NCBI RefSeq assembly: GCF_030296695.1
Contig: NZ_AP027737.1
Coordinates: 682,001-746,000, forward strand
DNA from: Agromyces mangrovi
Lineage (GTDB): Bacteria; Actinomycetota; Actinomycetes; Actinomycetales; Microbacteriaceae
Direction of reading: 5' to 3'
DNA length: 64,000 nucleotides
A program made the position numbers and the translations under genes. The notes under the pieces were generated by a model. That model saw only the letters and a list, made by a program, of their open reading frames with translations. It was not told the DNA's origin and searched no databases. Below are positions 62,962-64,000 of this stretch, in pieces (the first letter of the stretch is position 1; each line of letters opens with the position of its first letter).

Positions 62962-64000
62962 CTAGCCGTTGAGGATGTCCTCGATCTTCTCGTCGACCTC
63001 GGCCGCGAGCTCGGCGACGTCGCCGCCCTGGGCGATCTTCACGAAGAAGTCCTCCAGGACGCGCGAGGCCTCGACCTCGGCCCAGTTCGGCGATGCCGGG
63101 GTGAGCTTCGCGCTGCCCGCGGCGGCGGTGAAGGCCTGGGCCTCCGGGCTGTCGCCGAGGGTGGTCGCGAGCGACTGCTTGGCCGGGATGAGGCCGTTCT
63201 CGCCGTAGATCGTCTGGAACTCGTCGCTCAGGATGATCGCGAGGGCGCTCTTGGCGAGCTCGGGGTGCTCGGAGTTGGCCGAGACGCCGATGTTCGAACC
63301 GCCGGCGAAGGCCTGCGCAGCGCCGCCGTCGGCACCCGGAAGCGCGTAGACGAGCGGAGCGGCCGGGGCGTTCTCGGTCTCGCAGCCGCTGGCCAGGCCG
63401 AGGGCCCAGTTCGGGGCCGAGAACTGGATCGCGTCACCCTCGCAGTACGGGGTCCACGGCTCGGCGTTGTCGCCGTCCTTCGGGGCGACCGAGGCGTTGA
63501 GCATGAGGTCCTGCACCTGCTCGAGGCCGACGATCGACTCGGGCGAGCTCAGCTGCGCGTCCCAGCCGTCACCCTCGGGAACGGCGATCTCGCCGCCGGC
63601 CTCCCAGATGAAGGGCAGGGCGTTGTACCAGTCCTGGCCGGCGAAGTAGATGCCCGACTTGCCGTCGTTGGCGGCGGCGAGCTCCTTGGCCTGCGCGATG
63701 TAGTCGTCGAGCGTGGCCGGGGCCTCCGACACGAAGGCCGGGTCGGCGAACACGACGCGCGCACCCGCGTAGAGCGGAGCAGCGTAGAAGGCGCCGTCGT
63801 ACGAGCCCGCCTCGACGAAGCCGGGGAGCAGGTCGTCGCCGCCGAGCGCCTCGTAGTCGTCCGAGATGTCGAGCAGCGCGCCGACCGAGGTGAACGCCGG
63901 GGCCTGCGTGTTGCCGAACTCGACCAGGTCGGGGCTGTCGGAGGAGGAGAGGCTGGTGGTCAGCTTGTCGACCAGGCCGTCCCACGACTGCTCCTCGATG
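62962..64000 (-). CDS. Sugar ABC transporter substrate-binding protein, N-terminus beyond window
   Basis: 346 residues visible to the window edge; start codon and lipobox are outside. Family 1 solute-binding fold: PDLVEFGNTQAPAFTSVGAL, then PLYAGARVVFADPAF, GQDWYNALPFIWEAGG, and AFAGGSNIGVSANSEHPELAKS near the hinge. Gene order with two permeases, NagZ, ROK and NagB suggests binding of GlcNAc-containing oligosaccharides (inference). Confidence 0.94.
   Translation of the reverse strand, partial: IEEQSWDGLVDKLTTSLSSSDSPDLVEFGNTQAPAFTSVGALLDISDDYEALGGDDLLPGFVEAGSYDGAFYAAPLYAGARVVFADPAFVSEAPATLDDYIAQAKELAAANDGKSGIYFAGQDWYNALPFIWEAGGEIAVPEGDGWDAQLSSPESIVGLEQVQDLMLNASVAPKDGDNAEPWTPYCEGDAIQFSAPNWALGLASGCETENAPAAPLVYALPGADGGAAQAFAGGSNIGVSANSEHPELAKSALAIILSDEFQTIYGENGLIPAKQSLATTLGDSPEAQAFTAAAGSAKLTPASPNWAEVEASRVLEDFFVKIAQGGDVAELAAEVDEKIEDILNG

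Overview
The window is very GC-rich, has the strand-dense, 4-bp-overlapping gene layout of an actinobacterium, and carries CarD, a SenX3-RegX3-type phosphate sensor, a GlnR-type regulator, MarP, a MutT1-like Nudix/phosphatase fusion beside ppk, and DUF222/HNH and DUF6716-type genes. Together with the frequent GGCATCCG octamer this suggests the family Microbacteriaceae (Agromyces or Microbacterium relatives). That placement is inference; no rRNA is present. It is chromosomal housekeeping sequence. I saw no prophage, insertion sequence or CRISPR array. Accessory features are a hicAB-like pair and one HNH gene.

Layout. 1-2.1 kb: a NarL-type two-component pair, cut by the window edge. 2.1-6.9 kb: CarD, a lipoprotein, regX3-senX3, divergent phoU, and gpmA. 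6.9-11.0 kb: a methyltransferase, then a minus-strand operon of two small membrane proteins, a nitrobindin, YgfZ and a FUSC protein. 11.1-15.0 kb: GlnR, ppk and a MutT1-like fusion. 15.1-19.2 kb: pstSCAB. 19.5-22.6 kb: malic enzyme, PabC, an unknown protein and tRNA-Lys(UUU). 22.6-23.2 kb: hicAB. 23.4-27.8 kb: an FdhF/YdeP oxidoreductase, FdhD and MarP. 27.8-33.1 kb: a galactose locus (DeoR-galM-LLM divergent from galTK). 33.0-37.4 kb: YbaK, an amino-acid permease, a Tat-secreted protein, a gamma carbonic anhydrase and an HNH protein. 37.5-41.1 kb: a nonulosonic-acid operon. 41.2-44.3 kb: TauE, then glyA-folD behind a ZTP riboswitch. 44.4-47.0 kb: hexosaminidase and nagA. 47.2-52.6 kb: a fused sigma factor, MFS, PurU, YrdB and a 2-oxoglutarate oxygenase. 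52.6-57.7 kb: a membrane protein, a drug-type ABC exporter and two TetR regulators. 57.7-64 kb: nagB, a ROK kinase, a NagZ-like enzyme and a sugar ABC transporter, cut by the edge.

How the parts connect. Phosphate is the strongest theme: SenX3-RegX3, PhoU, PstSCAB and Ppk lie within 14 kb, and 11-bp-phased GTTCACC repeats (PHO boxes) precede pstS and lie between senX3 and phoU. A further well-formed box sits directly in the promoter of the CMP-nonulosonate operon at 41 kb. That suggests a phosphate-free (teichulosonic-type) wall polymer switched on by phosphate starvation, which I rate the most interesting hypothesis here. A second theme is amino-sugar catabolism: GH20, NagA, NagB, ROK kinase, NagZ and an ABC importer. 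A third is one-carbon metabolism: the ZTP riboswitch with glyA-folD, and PurU.

Caution on sequence quality: eleven otherwise well-conserved genes are interrupted by single-base losses (twelve sites), mostly in short C or G runs. I read these as sequencing or assembly errors rather than pseudogenes and annotate each as one full-span CDS. Several genes appear to be leaderless (TANNNT about 6-7 nt before the start codon).
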